Positions 25,427-32,997 of a DNA stretch of 38,845 bases are shown in pieces. Position numbers and translations under genes: made by a program. The notes under the pieces are model-generated. The model saw only the letters and a program-made list of their open reading frames with translations. It was not told the DNA's origin and searched no databases. How positions within the stretch are numbered: the first letter of the stretch is position 1; each line of letters begins with the position of its first letter. Source of the DNA: Chloroflexota bacterium (lineage in GTDB: Bacteria > Chloroflexota > Anaerolineae > Caldilineales > Caldilineaceae); assembly GCA_024277175.1 (NCBI GenBank), contig JAJRVT010000022.1, positions 1 to 38,845 of the forward strand. Reading direction: 5' to 3'.

Positions 25427-26788
25427 ATGCCTGTCAAAGTCGTATTCCGCATATTGCTCGCCGGTTGGCTGGCCCTGGCTCTGCTGACGAGCGTGACGCC
25501 CCTCAGCCGGGTCTATGCGTCGCTCCCATCCGATCTCTGCCCGCCCTTGCCCCCGCCCACCGGCTCCGTGATCCGGGTTTCCACCGTCTCTGAGCTGGAG
25601 AACGCGGTCAACGCCGCGACCGCGGGAGACACGATCCTCCTGGCTGACGGCGTCTATAGCCTGAATGGCGTCTATCTGCGGGTGGACGCGCCCGGCGTCA
25701 CCCTGCGTTCGGCCAGCGGGCAGCGGGAGGCCGTGGTCCTGGACGGCAATTACCTCACCACCGAGATCGTCCAGATCGTGGCCTCCAACGTCACCATCGC
25801 TGACCTGACCCTGCGCGAGGCCTACAATCACCCCATCCACGTCATGTCCACCGAGAGCGGCGACGTCACCGGGACCACGATCTACAACGTGCACATCATC
25901 GACCCCGGCGAACAGGCCATCAAGATCAACCCCTACACCGGCGCGAACGCCCGCTACTTTCCCGATGACGGCGTCATCGCCTGCTCCCACATTGAGCTCA
26001 CCGCCGCGGGGCGCTCCCGAGTCCGCAACAACTGCTACACCGGCGGCGTGGACGCACACCAGGCTCGGGGTTGGGCCCTGCGCGACAACCTCATCGAGGG
26101 CTTCTGGTGCCAGCGCGGGCTGTCGGAACACGGCATCCACTTCTGGCGCGCCAGCCGCGACACCGTGGTGGAGCGCAACCTGCTGCGCAACAACGCCCGG
26201 GGCGTGGGCTTTGGCTTGGCCGCGGACGGCGACGGCATGCGCGCGTACGATGACAACCCCTGTCCCGGCGCGGCGGGCGGTTACGTGGACCACTACGGCG
26301 GCGTCATCCGCAACAATTTCGTCTTCGCCAACGAGGACGCGCTCTTTGGCTCCGAGTATGGCTTTGACACCGGCATCGGCCTGTGGCAGGCGTGCGGCGC
26401 GCGGGTCTTGCACAACACGGTGGCCTCCACCCAAGCGCCCTTCTCCGCTATCGAATGGCGTTTCGACAACACCGACGTGGCCATCATCAACAACCTGGTC
26501 ACCCACAACCTGCGGGACCGGGGCGGCTCGGCCGCGCTGGCCGGCAACCTGGAGAACCAGTCCCTGAGCCTCTTCGCGGACGGCGCGGGCGGCGATCTGC
26601 ACCTGACGGCCAGCGCCACAGCCGCCATCGATCAGGTGGCCCGTCCGCCCGACGTGGCGGACGATTTCGATGGCGATCTCCGGCCCATGGGCGCGGCATC
26701 TGACGTGGGCGGGGACGAATATAGGCTGACCGGCGGGTCCAACAAGCTCTATCTGCCGACCATTTTTGCTCCAGTCTCTCCCTATTGA
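25427..26788 (+). CDS. Secreted right-handed beta-helix protein (pectate-lyase/chondroitinase-B-like)
   Basis: A 453-aa exported protein. The signal peptide has a hydrophobic core at about 8-22. The body starts IRVSTVSELENAVNAATAGDTILLADGVY, the classic entry of parallel beta-helix lyases and adhesins. It continues with repeated coils such as NVTIADLTLR, TTIYNVHI, GWALRDNLIEG, DTVVERNLLRNNARG, GGVIRNNFVF and DVAIINNLV. No catalytic residues can be fixed by eye, so it may be a polysaccharide lyase or only a binding protein. The C-terminus is NKLYLPTIFAPVSPY, carrying the Tyr-Leu-Pro element shared with two other exported proteins here. ATG 25427 is chosen; GAGAGG lies about 8 nt upstream, and TTG 25421 is in frame. 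Confidence 0.88.
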   Translation: MPVKVVFRILLAGWLALALLTSVTPLSRVYASLPSDLCPPLPPPTGSVIRVSTVSELENAVNAATAGDTILLADGVYSLNGVYLRVDAPGVTLRSASGQREAVVLDGNYLTTEIVQIVASNVTIADLTLREAYNHPIHVMSTESGDVTGTTIYNVHIIDPGEQAIKINPYTGANARYFPDDGVIACSHIELTAAGRSRVRNNCYTGGVDAHQARGWALRDNLIEGFWCQRGLSEHGIHFWRASRDTVVERNLLRNNARGVGFGLAADGDGMRAYDDNPCPGAAGGYVDHYGGVIRNNFVFANEDALFGSEYGFDTGIGLWQACGARVLHNTVASTQAPFSAIEWRFDNTDVAIINNLVTHNLRDRGGSAALAGNLENQSLSLFADGAGGDLHLTASATAAIDQVARPPDVADDFDGDLRPMGAASDVGGDEYRLTGGSNKLYLPTIFAPVSPY

Positions 26789-26839
26789 GGGCCTGTCTTC
26801 ATGCAAGTGGCAGGTGAATTTGGCGTCCGCGCGAGTGCG

Positions 26840-26934
26840 TCCCACGCCATCGGCTAACTCCCTCAACCAGTCGCGTCCCATGGCGTGGGATGGACGGAGA
26901 CAAGAACCCGGGTTTTTCCAAAAACCCGGGTTCT
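26840..26934. repeat. Two palindromes between the beta-helix and vWA genes
   Basis: TCCCACGCCAT (26840-26850) is reverse-complementary to 26880-26890. Immediately after, a 15-bp perfect stem (AGAACCCGGGTTTTT, 26903-26917, with 26920-26934) has a CC centre. They occupy the 278-nt gap 26789-27066. No T-run follows. They may end the beta-helix transcript or mark the start of the vWA/tubulin unit. A fragment of family B (CCATCTTGTCACCCC) follows at about 26945. Confidence 0.75.
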
Positions 26935-27066
26935 CACGCGGTGGCCATCTTGTCACCCCTATCCCGCCTGCGAGGGTGCCGCACACGAGCTGGAACAATC
27001 CCCCTCCCTCCGGCGTTTCAAACAGGATGTGGGTGAAACGAAAAATGACCCACCGACCGAAACGCC

Positions 27067-30000
27067 ATGAACCGACCATTCACCAACCGAACGCCTCATG
27101 GAGTGCGGCCCCTGGCGGCCGGCCTCTGGGCCATGCTCCTGATCCTGGCCATGGCCTGGCCGGCATTGGCCGCGCCTGTGACCCAGGCCACCCAACCCCT
27201 TCCCGCCAAAGACAGCGCCATTCAACCGGTGGACGTGGTCGTGCTGCTGGACGATTCGGGCAGCATGGACACCTGCTGGCCCTGGCCCCAGGGCGGCCCG
27301 CCCTTCCGGCCGCCCTGTCGCGCGCCCAGCTTTAACCAGCCCAGCGACCCGGCCGCACTGCGCTACAGCGCGGCCCGACTCCTGCTTCAGTTGGCCGACG
27401 ACGACGACCGCATCGCGGTGATCCGCTTCGACAGCGGGGCCGCGGGCGTGGGCGAACTGGGCGTACTGCAACCCATCGGCGACGAGGCCAACCGCCGCCA
27501 ACTCAGCGCCGCGCTCCAGCCGCCCACCAGCTACGCCGGCCGGGGCTACACCCGCTTCGACCTGGCCCTGGACGAGGCCGTGCGCGTGCTGGAAGCCGGA
27601 CGCCAGCCGGGGCGTAGCCAGTACGTGCTCCTCCTCAGCGACGGCGAGCCCAGCCAGCCCGAGGGCGTGGGCAGCCAGCGTCCCCGGGTCCAGGAGCAGA
27701 TCGGAATCCTGGAAGAAAACGAAACCCTGATCTTTCCCGTCACCCTCTGCAACCCCTCCAGCGGCTGTGCAGGCGACTTCCTGCGCGAGGAGTTCGCGGC
27801 CTACGGCGTGCGCGAGGCCGCCACAGCCGCGGACCTGTTGCAGATTTTCAGCCAGATCCTGGGGGACATGAAGCCCGATCGCTCCACCATCACAGGTGGT
27901 GGTGATGATGGCGGCGATGGACTCCGGGTGAACATCCGCGACGCCCACGGCGCGCAGCAACTGGCCTTCGTCACCGCCAAGGGTGACCTGCTCAGCGTGG
28001 AGCGGGACGGCCAGCCCACCCTGGCTCGCGCGGCATTAGACGATCCCAACGTGAGCGTGGCCATCGTGGACCAGGAGCAGTTGGCTTCCGGCCAGTGGAA
28101 GGCCGTGACCGGCGACGGGGCCGGCTTCGTGGTCGCGCAGGCCGAGAGCTACCCGCAGCTGATCAACCCGCCGCCCAGCGTGGCCGAAAGTCCGGCCTCG
28201 GTGCGCTATTATCCCGCGGGCAAGCCGCCCCTGCTCATCGCCCAGGGTCACGGACCGGGGGCTGACGAGACCATCTACTACAACGGAGACGTGGCCCTGG
28301 AACCCTTCGGCAACGGCGTCCACGCGTTGGCCCTGACCGAGGAGCCGGGCCCCATCACCCTGCAATTGGGCGACGACCAGGCTCCCCTTCAACTCATCCG
28401 CTCCTTCCAGTTGGAAGCCCGGGAGGACCTGCCCCGCCTTCAGATTTTTTCGCCTACGCCGGGCGACCCTGGCCTGCTGGAGGATGGCCGCCAGCGCTTG
28501 CAGGTGGGCTTCGGTGGCGGTCAGGCGGTGAGCGGACTGGCCGCCACCGTCTATGTCACCGACGAGACCGATGATCCCCAGGGCGGGGGCCAGTTGGTCT
28601 ACCAGGCCGAGATGACCTGCGACGACCACCTGTGCACCGACGAGCGTTTCCGGCCCACCGACGGCCGCGACTACAAGATCACCTACGTGCTGGCGGGCGA
28701 GGTGGACGGCGCGCGCTTCAGCGACTGGGGGCAGGCCCTCAGCGAGCTGGCCCCGGCCGTCTACCTGCGCGGCCTGCCCGCGCAGCTGGACCTGAGCCAG
28801 ATGCCGCCCGACGGCTGGCCCATCGAACTGGCCGCGGGGACTACCGAACCCATCGGCGATCTCAAGGCCAGTATCACGCTGAACCGTATCGACGACCAGG
28901 ACCCCGCGATCAGCGAGCCGGTGAGCGGCGTCACCCTGGACTTCCTGGAGGACGTGCCCGAGGAGGGCGCGCTTCAGACCGCGCTCAAGGTCGCGGGGCT
29001 GGCCAGCCTGCGCCCCGGCAACTATGTGGGAACCATCGAACTCCAGGCCACCAACCCCAGCGGCCTGCCCATGGACGTGGCCATCCGTCCCGCGTCCGAG
29101 ATCCCGGTGACGCTGACCGTGCCCCGCCCCCAGGCCACCCTGCTCAGCCAGACGGCGTACTTTGGCAGCGCGCTCTTCGACACCTCACCCAACTTCCGCC
29201 TGGATCAAGATATCATGGTCCCGGTGGAGTTCAGCGGCGAGCCCTTCCCCGTGGACGCGACCCTGGCCGGCAGCAGTTGCCCCGGCCTGAGCGTGGAGGC
29301 CGGCGAGGTCCGCCGGGAGGGCGGTCGCCTGGTCCTGCCCCTGCACCTGACCAGTGCGGGGCCCGTCCAGCCCGCGACCTGCACCGGGACCATCGCGCTC
29401 AGCGGTCCCGACAGCGATCACGACGTGACGCCTCAGGCCATTGATTGGCGCAGCCGGGTGAACGCGGTGGAGTGGTCGCTGGTCAACGGCGCGCTCAACC
29501 TGGGCGATCTCCAGGACGCGGGTCAGGAGGCCGCGGGCGAGCTGCTCATCCGCTTCAACGGCAAGACGCCCTTCATCCTGGAGATGACCGACGTCAGCGT
29601 CAGCGGCGAGAGCGGCGACGGTCCCCTGACCCTCACCGGCGAGGACCTGGAGATGCCGCCGGTGGAGGTCAACGGTCCGCCGGACGAAAACGGCGTCTAT
29701 CGGGTCCCCGTGGCCCTGGTCGCGCGGCGGGACATCCCCTTCGACCCGTTGCGGGGCAGCTACTACAGCGGCGACCTGGCCCTGCGGGTGGTGGGCCTGG
29801 ACCCGGTGGAGCGGCTGGGCGTGGCCTTCCGCAGCCCCAACTTCGTTCAGCGCTATATTGCGCCTATCGTGGTTCCGGTGTACAGTTTGCCCTGGGCGCT
29901 ACTCACCGTGCCGCTGACCCTGCTGCTGGTGTTGATCGCCATGGCCCGTTTCCGGGGGCGCCACTTCGACGAGGACGAAATCGAAGAGGCGGTCATGGCC

Positions 30001-30216
30001 GCGACCGTGCAGATGGCCGCCAACCAGCCGCCGGAGCCGTCCGTGATCGGGGGCGATGTGGGCTTTGCGCCGGCCAACCCGGGCGCGGCCGACGCGGCCT
30101 GGGGCCAGTCTGAATGGGGCGCGCCCTGGGGCGATGACGCACCGGACCCGGGCGCAGCCTCCGCCCCGCCGGCCAGCGCCCGGCCCGATGACGATCCGTG
30201 GAGTTCCAGTTGGTAA
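27067..30216 (+). CDS. Membrane-anchored von Willebrand factor A protein, first gene of the tubulin cassette
   Basis: A 1049-aa protein. A signal peptide (hydrophobic about 16-35, cleavage near ALA-AP) leads to a vWA domain (about 54-270) with a complete MIDAS: D62-x-S64-x-S66, T162 in GYTRFD and D192 in LLSDGEP. A long beta-rich region (about 280-930) of Ig-like character follows. One membrane helix (about 939-962) precedes a cytosolic tail of about 87 residues, acidic then rich in Pro, Ala, Gly and Trp and ending DDDPWSSSW. The vWA part should be outside the membrane and the tail inside, able to meet the tubulin-like protein encoded next. Upstream ribosome site is weak. It may sense or bind an extracellular partner; this is inference. 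Confidence 0.9.
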   Translation: MNRPFTNRTPHGVRPLAAGLWAMLLILAMAWPALAAPVTQATQPLPAKDSAIQPVDVVVLLDDSGSMDTCWPWPQGGPPFRPPCRAPSFNQPSDPAALRYSAARLLLQLADDDDRIAVIRFDSGAAGVGELGVLQPIGDEANRRQLSAALQPPTSYAGRGYTRFDLALDEAVRVLEAGRQPGRSQYVLLLSDGEPSQPEGVGSQRPRVQEQIGILEENETLIFPVTLCNPSSGCAGDFLREEFAAYGVREAATAADLLQIFSQILGDMKPDRSTITGGGDDGGDGLRVNIRDAHGAQQLAFVTAKGDLLSVERDGQPTLARAALDDPNVSVAIVDQEQLASGQWKAVTGDGAGFVVAQAESYPQLINPPPSVAESPASVRYYPAGKPPLLIAQGHGPGADETIYYNGDVALEPFGNGVHALALTEEPGPITLQLGDDQAPLQLIRSFQLEAREDLPRLQIFSPTPGDPGLLEDGRQRLQVGFGGGQAVSGLAATVYVTDETDDPQGGGQLVYQAEMTCDDHLCTDERFRPTDGRDYKITYVLAGEVDGARFSDWGQALSELAPAVYLRGLPAQLDLSQMPPDGWPIELAAGTTEPIGDLKASITLNRIDDQDPAISEPVSGVTLDFLEDVPEEGALQTALKVAGLASLRPGNYVGTIELQATNPSGLPMDVAIRPASEIPVTLTVPRPQATLLSQTAYFGSALFDTSPNFRLDQDIMVPVEFSGEPFPVDATLAGSSCPGLSVEAGEVRREGGRLVLPLHLTSAGPVQPATCTGTIALSGPDSDHDVTPQAIDWRSRVNAVEWSLVNGALNLGDLQDAGQEAAGELLIRFNGKTPFILEMTDVSVSGESGDGPLTLTGEDLEMPPVEVNGPPDENGVYRVPVALVARRDIPFDPLRGSYYSGDLALRVVGLDPVERLGVAFRSPNFVQRYIAPIVVPVYSLPWALLTVPLTLLLVLIAMARFRGRHFDEDEIEEAVMAATVQMAANQPPEPSVIGGDVGFAPANPGAADAAWGQSEWGAPWGDDAPDPGAASAPPASARPDDDPWSSSW

Positions 30217-30226
30217 TGGGATCTGG

Positions 30227-30318
30227 ATAGACCGCGGATTGGGCTGATTGAGCGGATCAAAACGGATCTTTTAAAAAATCCGGCTGTTTCCGCCCAATCC
30301 GCCCAATCCGCGGTCCAT
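30227..30318. repeat. Family A palindromic repeat, copy 5
   Basis: Outer ends ATAGACCGCGG and CCGCGGTCCAT (one mismatch), arms of GGATTGGGC/GATTGAGCG units, centre CGGATCTTTTAAAAAATCCG. It fills the 122-nt gap between the vWA and tubulin-like genes, which read the same way. Confidence 0.9.
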
Positions 30319-30338
30319 AGCTTTTTTGAGATGACGAT

Positions 30339-32882
30339 ATGACTTCTGACAAGCAATCAGCCCGGTTCGAAAAGCCGACCATCTATCCCACCATGGTGGT
30401 GGGGGTGGGGGGCATGGGCACCAACACCGTGCGCGCGGTGAAACGACGCTTCCGCAACGTGTGGGGCGGCGATCAACTGCCGGGCATGATCCAGCTCATG
30501 GCCCTGGACACTGAACCCCTGGTCAACCGGCTGGACCAGGAGCCCCTCTTCGCGGACGAGTTCGCGTACATGGGCAAATTCGACGCCACGCGCCTGATCG
30601 CCAACCTGGACCAGCACCCGGAGATCGCGCGCTGGTGGAACTACCCCTCCATTCCCCTGGGCTACATCCATAACGGGGCCAAGCAACTCCGCCCCATCGG
30701 CCGGCTATCCTTCTTCCGCAACTACGTGACCTTCAAGCAGTTGCTGGAGACCAAGCTGGCCAGCCTGGACAAAATCCGGGACATGGAGACGGCCCAGAAC
30801 CGAGGCTTTCCCGTGGTGGGCAACTACCAGCTCATCTACGTGGTCAGCAGTCTCTGCGGCGGCACGGGCGCGGGCATGTTCCTGGACACGGTCCACCGCA
30901 TCCGCGCCCAGGTGCGCAACAACGCCCGCATTGTCGGCATCTTCTTCCTGCCCGACGTGCTGGAGCCGGAGATCTCCAGCGACCTGCAACGCCGCCGCAT
31001 CCGGGCCAATGCCTACGCCGCGCTCAAGGAACTGAACTACTTCCAGGAGACCCAGGAGTTCAAGGCCCTCTACCCCTCCGAACAGCGTGAGCTGCCGGAC
31101 ACGCCCTACGCGCCCTTCGACTTCATCTTCCTGGTGGGGCGCACCAACCGGGATGGCCGCAGCCTGGCCCGCAAGTCCGACGCCGAGCAGATGGCCGCGC
31201 ACCTGATCCAGCTCACGGCCATCAGCCACCTGAGCAGCGAGATCCTGGGGCTGGAGGTCAACGTGGTGCGGGAGCGCATGTACGACCTGACCGGCGCGGC
31301 CGGCGAGGTGACGGCCGCCAATCCCATCCACGCCCAGCGCCTGGCCGACGGTGAGGACCATACCCGGGGCCATTTCCTGGTCTACAGCGGTTTCGCGACC
31401 TCGGCCCTGGTCGCGCCCCATGAGTCGCTGGTGGCGTTCTGGCAGCGGGCTTTCACCGCGGATCTGGCCCGCCGTTTCGCGGCCGGTCCCTCACTGACCG
31501 ACCCGCGCGGCCCCATGCCGGAAGCCGACCGCCAGCGCATCAACGGCCTGTGGCAGGGGCTGTTGGCCCAACTGGTCACCCGCTACGCGGCCCTGGACAA
31601 CGATCGGCTGGAGGCCATCCAGGACGAAATCCAGGAGCAGACCGGGGCCTGGCTCAGCTTCTGGGAGCCAGTGCAGCGAGCGATGGAACAGGCCCTGGCA
31701 GACACCGGCATCCGCGGCGCGCTGGCCCTCTGCGATCTGTTGGGGCCGTCCAACCGGGCCACCGCGCCGGCCTATTCCCTGCCCCGCCAGCGGCTCTTCC
31801 TGGTCAACAGTAAGCCCGTCACCGAGGAGGAGCGCCAACGCTGGCGCAAGATCCTGGCCCAGGAAGGCGGTTTCGCGGAACAGGCCCGCCAGATCGGCAG
31901 CGGTTTCAGCGATCTGCTGATGACAGCCTTCAACCCCCGCCGGGCTAATGAGCAAACACGTGACCGGGCCGGCCGGCGAGCTCGCGCTCGCCTCTACCAG
32001 CGGCGAGACGCATTGGAGCGGGCGCTGGTGGATCAACTGGGCAAGCAGGCGGCCATCCTGCGGGAGGCGCTACGGGTCCAGGTCAACGCCTGCGCCATGG
32101 CCCTGGCTCGCGCCAACCAGGAAGCCGGCCGGCTGGCGGATCGCATCGACCCGCGCACGCCCGACGGCTATCCCAGCACCAGCACCTATTATGAGCTGGA
32201 GACGGGCGCGGTGGGTCGGGACTATCTGCCCCACTTCTACCGCCGGGCCGGCGCGGCCGTCACCGCAGCCGACTGGCAGGAGGCGCTCACGCCCCTCTTC
32301 ACCCAGGTGGTGCAGACCGGTAGCGCCATGGACGGCGATCAGCTCTACAGCCGGCTGAGCGCGGCCGTGTCCGCCAACGAGCCCTTGCTGGATCGGGTGA
32401 AGGCCACCATCGACATCAATCATATCATCTCCATCCAGCATGGCCAGGAGGTGAAGCGGGCCAGACAGCGGCCTGACAACCGCATCCACCAGTGGCTGGA
32501 CCGGCTCAACCCCTACGTGCGCTGGGACGCGGACCGCTACAGCTTCCACGAGACCAACCTGGAGCACATCCGGCTGGCGGCCGCGCCCACCAACCGGGAG
32601 GATGACAAGAACCTGGTCGCGGCCACCATCGGCCACGAGGACTTCAAGTGGACGCCCACGGGCGATCACACACGCATGGACGCGGTCTGGATCGTCCACG
32701 GCCTGCCCGTCACCCTGCTGGAGCGGCTGGACGAATTCCGCGCCCAGTACGACAACAGCCTGGACTTTCCCATCCGCCAGGAATTCCACCTCAACCCGGC
32801 CTGGACCGACCTGCCGGAGATCACGCCGGACGCCAGCGGGCTGGTGGATTCAATTTTCGCCGGAAAGAGCGTGAGGGAGTGA
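30339..32882 (+). CDS. Tubulin-superfamily GTPase-like protein (Tubulin_2 type)
   Basis: An 847-aa protein with no signal peptide or membrane helix, so cytosolic. The N-terminal strand and loop TMVVGVGGMGTNTV (18-31) give GxGGxG. The tubulin/FtsZ signature is at 173-179 (CGGTGAG) in LIYVVSSLCGGTGAGMFLD. Further tubulin-like strands are VGIFFLPDVLEP (199-210) and FDFIFLVGRTN (260-270). It is twice as long as FtsZ; the C-terminal half is specific to this family and includes VHGL at 786-789. It resembles Pfam Tubulin_2 proteins, which comparative studies have linked to membrane remodelling and vWA neighbours (from memory). ATG 30339 has a weak GAG upstream. The neighbours on both sides are membrane proteins, suggesting action at the membrane. 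Confidence 0.9.
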   Translation: MTSDKQSARFEKPTIYPTMVVGVGGMGTNTVRAVKRRFRNVWGGDQLPGMIQLMALDTEPLVNRLDQEPLFADEFAYMGKFDATRLIANLDQHPEIARWWNYPSIPLGYIHNGAKQLRPIGRLSFFRNYVTFKQLLETKLASLDKIRDMETAQNRGFPVVGNYQLIYVVSSLCGGTGAGMFLDTVHRIRAQVRNNARIVGIFFLPDVLEPEISSDLQRRRIRANAYAALKELNYFQETQEFKALYPSEQRELPDTPYAPFDFIFLVGRTNRDGRSLARKSDAEQMAAHLIQLTAISHLSSEILGLEVNVVRERMYDLTGAAGEVTAANPIHAQRLADGEDHTRGHFLVYSGFATSALVAPHESLVAFWQRAFTADLARRFAAGPSLTDPRGPMPEADRQRINGLWQGLLAQLVTRYAALDNDRLEAIQDEIQEQTGAWLSFWEPVQRAMEQALADTGIRGALALCDLLGPSNRATAPAYSLPRQRLFLVNSKPVTEEERQRWRKILAQEGGFAEQARQIGSGFSDLLMTAFNPRRANEQTRDRAGRRARARLYQRRDALERALVDQLGKQAAILREALRVQVNACAMALARANQEAGRLADRIDPRTPDGYPSTSTYYELETGAVGRDYLPHFYRRAGAAVTAADWQEALTPLFTQVVQTGSAMDGDQLYSRLSAAVSANEPLLDRVKATIDINHIISIQHGQEVKRARQRPDNRIHQWLDRLNPYVRWDADRYSFHETNLEHIRLAAAPTNREDDKNLVAATIGHEDFKWTPTGDHTRMDAVWIVHGLPVTLLERLDEFRAQYDNSLDFPIRQEFHLNPAWTDLPEITPDASGLVDSIFAGKSVRE

Positions 32883-32883
32883 G

Positions 32884-32990
32884 GGGATGACAAGATGACA
32901 GGGTGACAGGATGACCGGGTGACGCATCACGCTTCCTGCATCACCTTGTTACCCCCTCATCCTGTCACCCCCTCATCCTGCCATCTTGTC
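32884..32990. repeat. Family B palindromic repeat with both arms
   Basis: The left arm (32884-32923) consists of GATGACAAGATGACAGGGTGACAG-type units; the right arm (32939-32990) is the inverted form with CACCCCCTCATCCTG units. It fills the gap between the tubulin-like gene and its partner and runs to within 8 nt of the latter's ATG. It may fold over the ribosome binding region. Confidence 0.88.
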
Positions 32991-32997
32991 AAAAAAG

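Noticed and set aside
25361-27079. A 572-codon open frame on the minus strand
   Set aside because: It is antisense to the beta-helix gene, spans the non-coding palindromes after it, and has no signal or domain.
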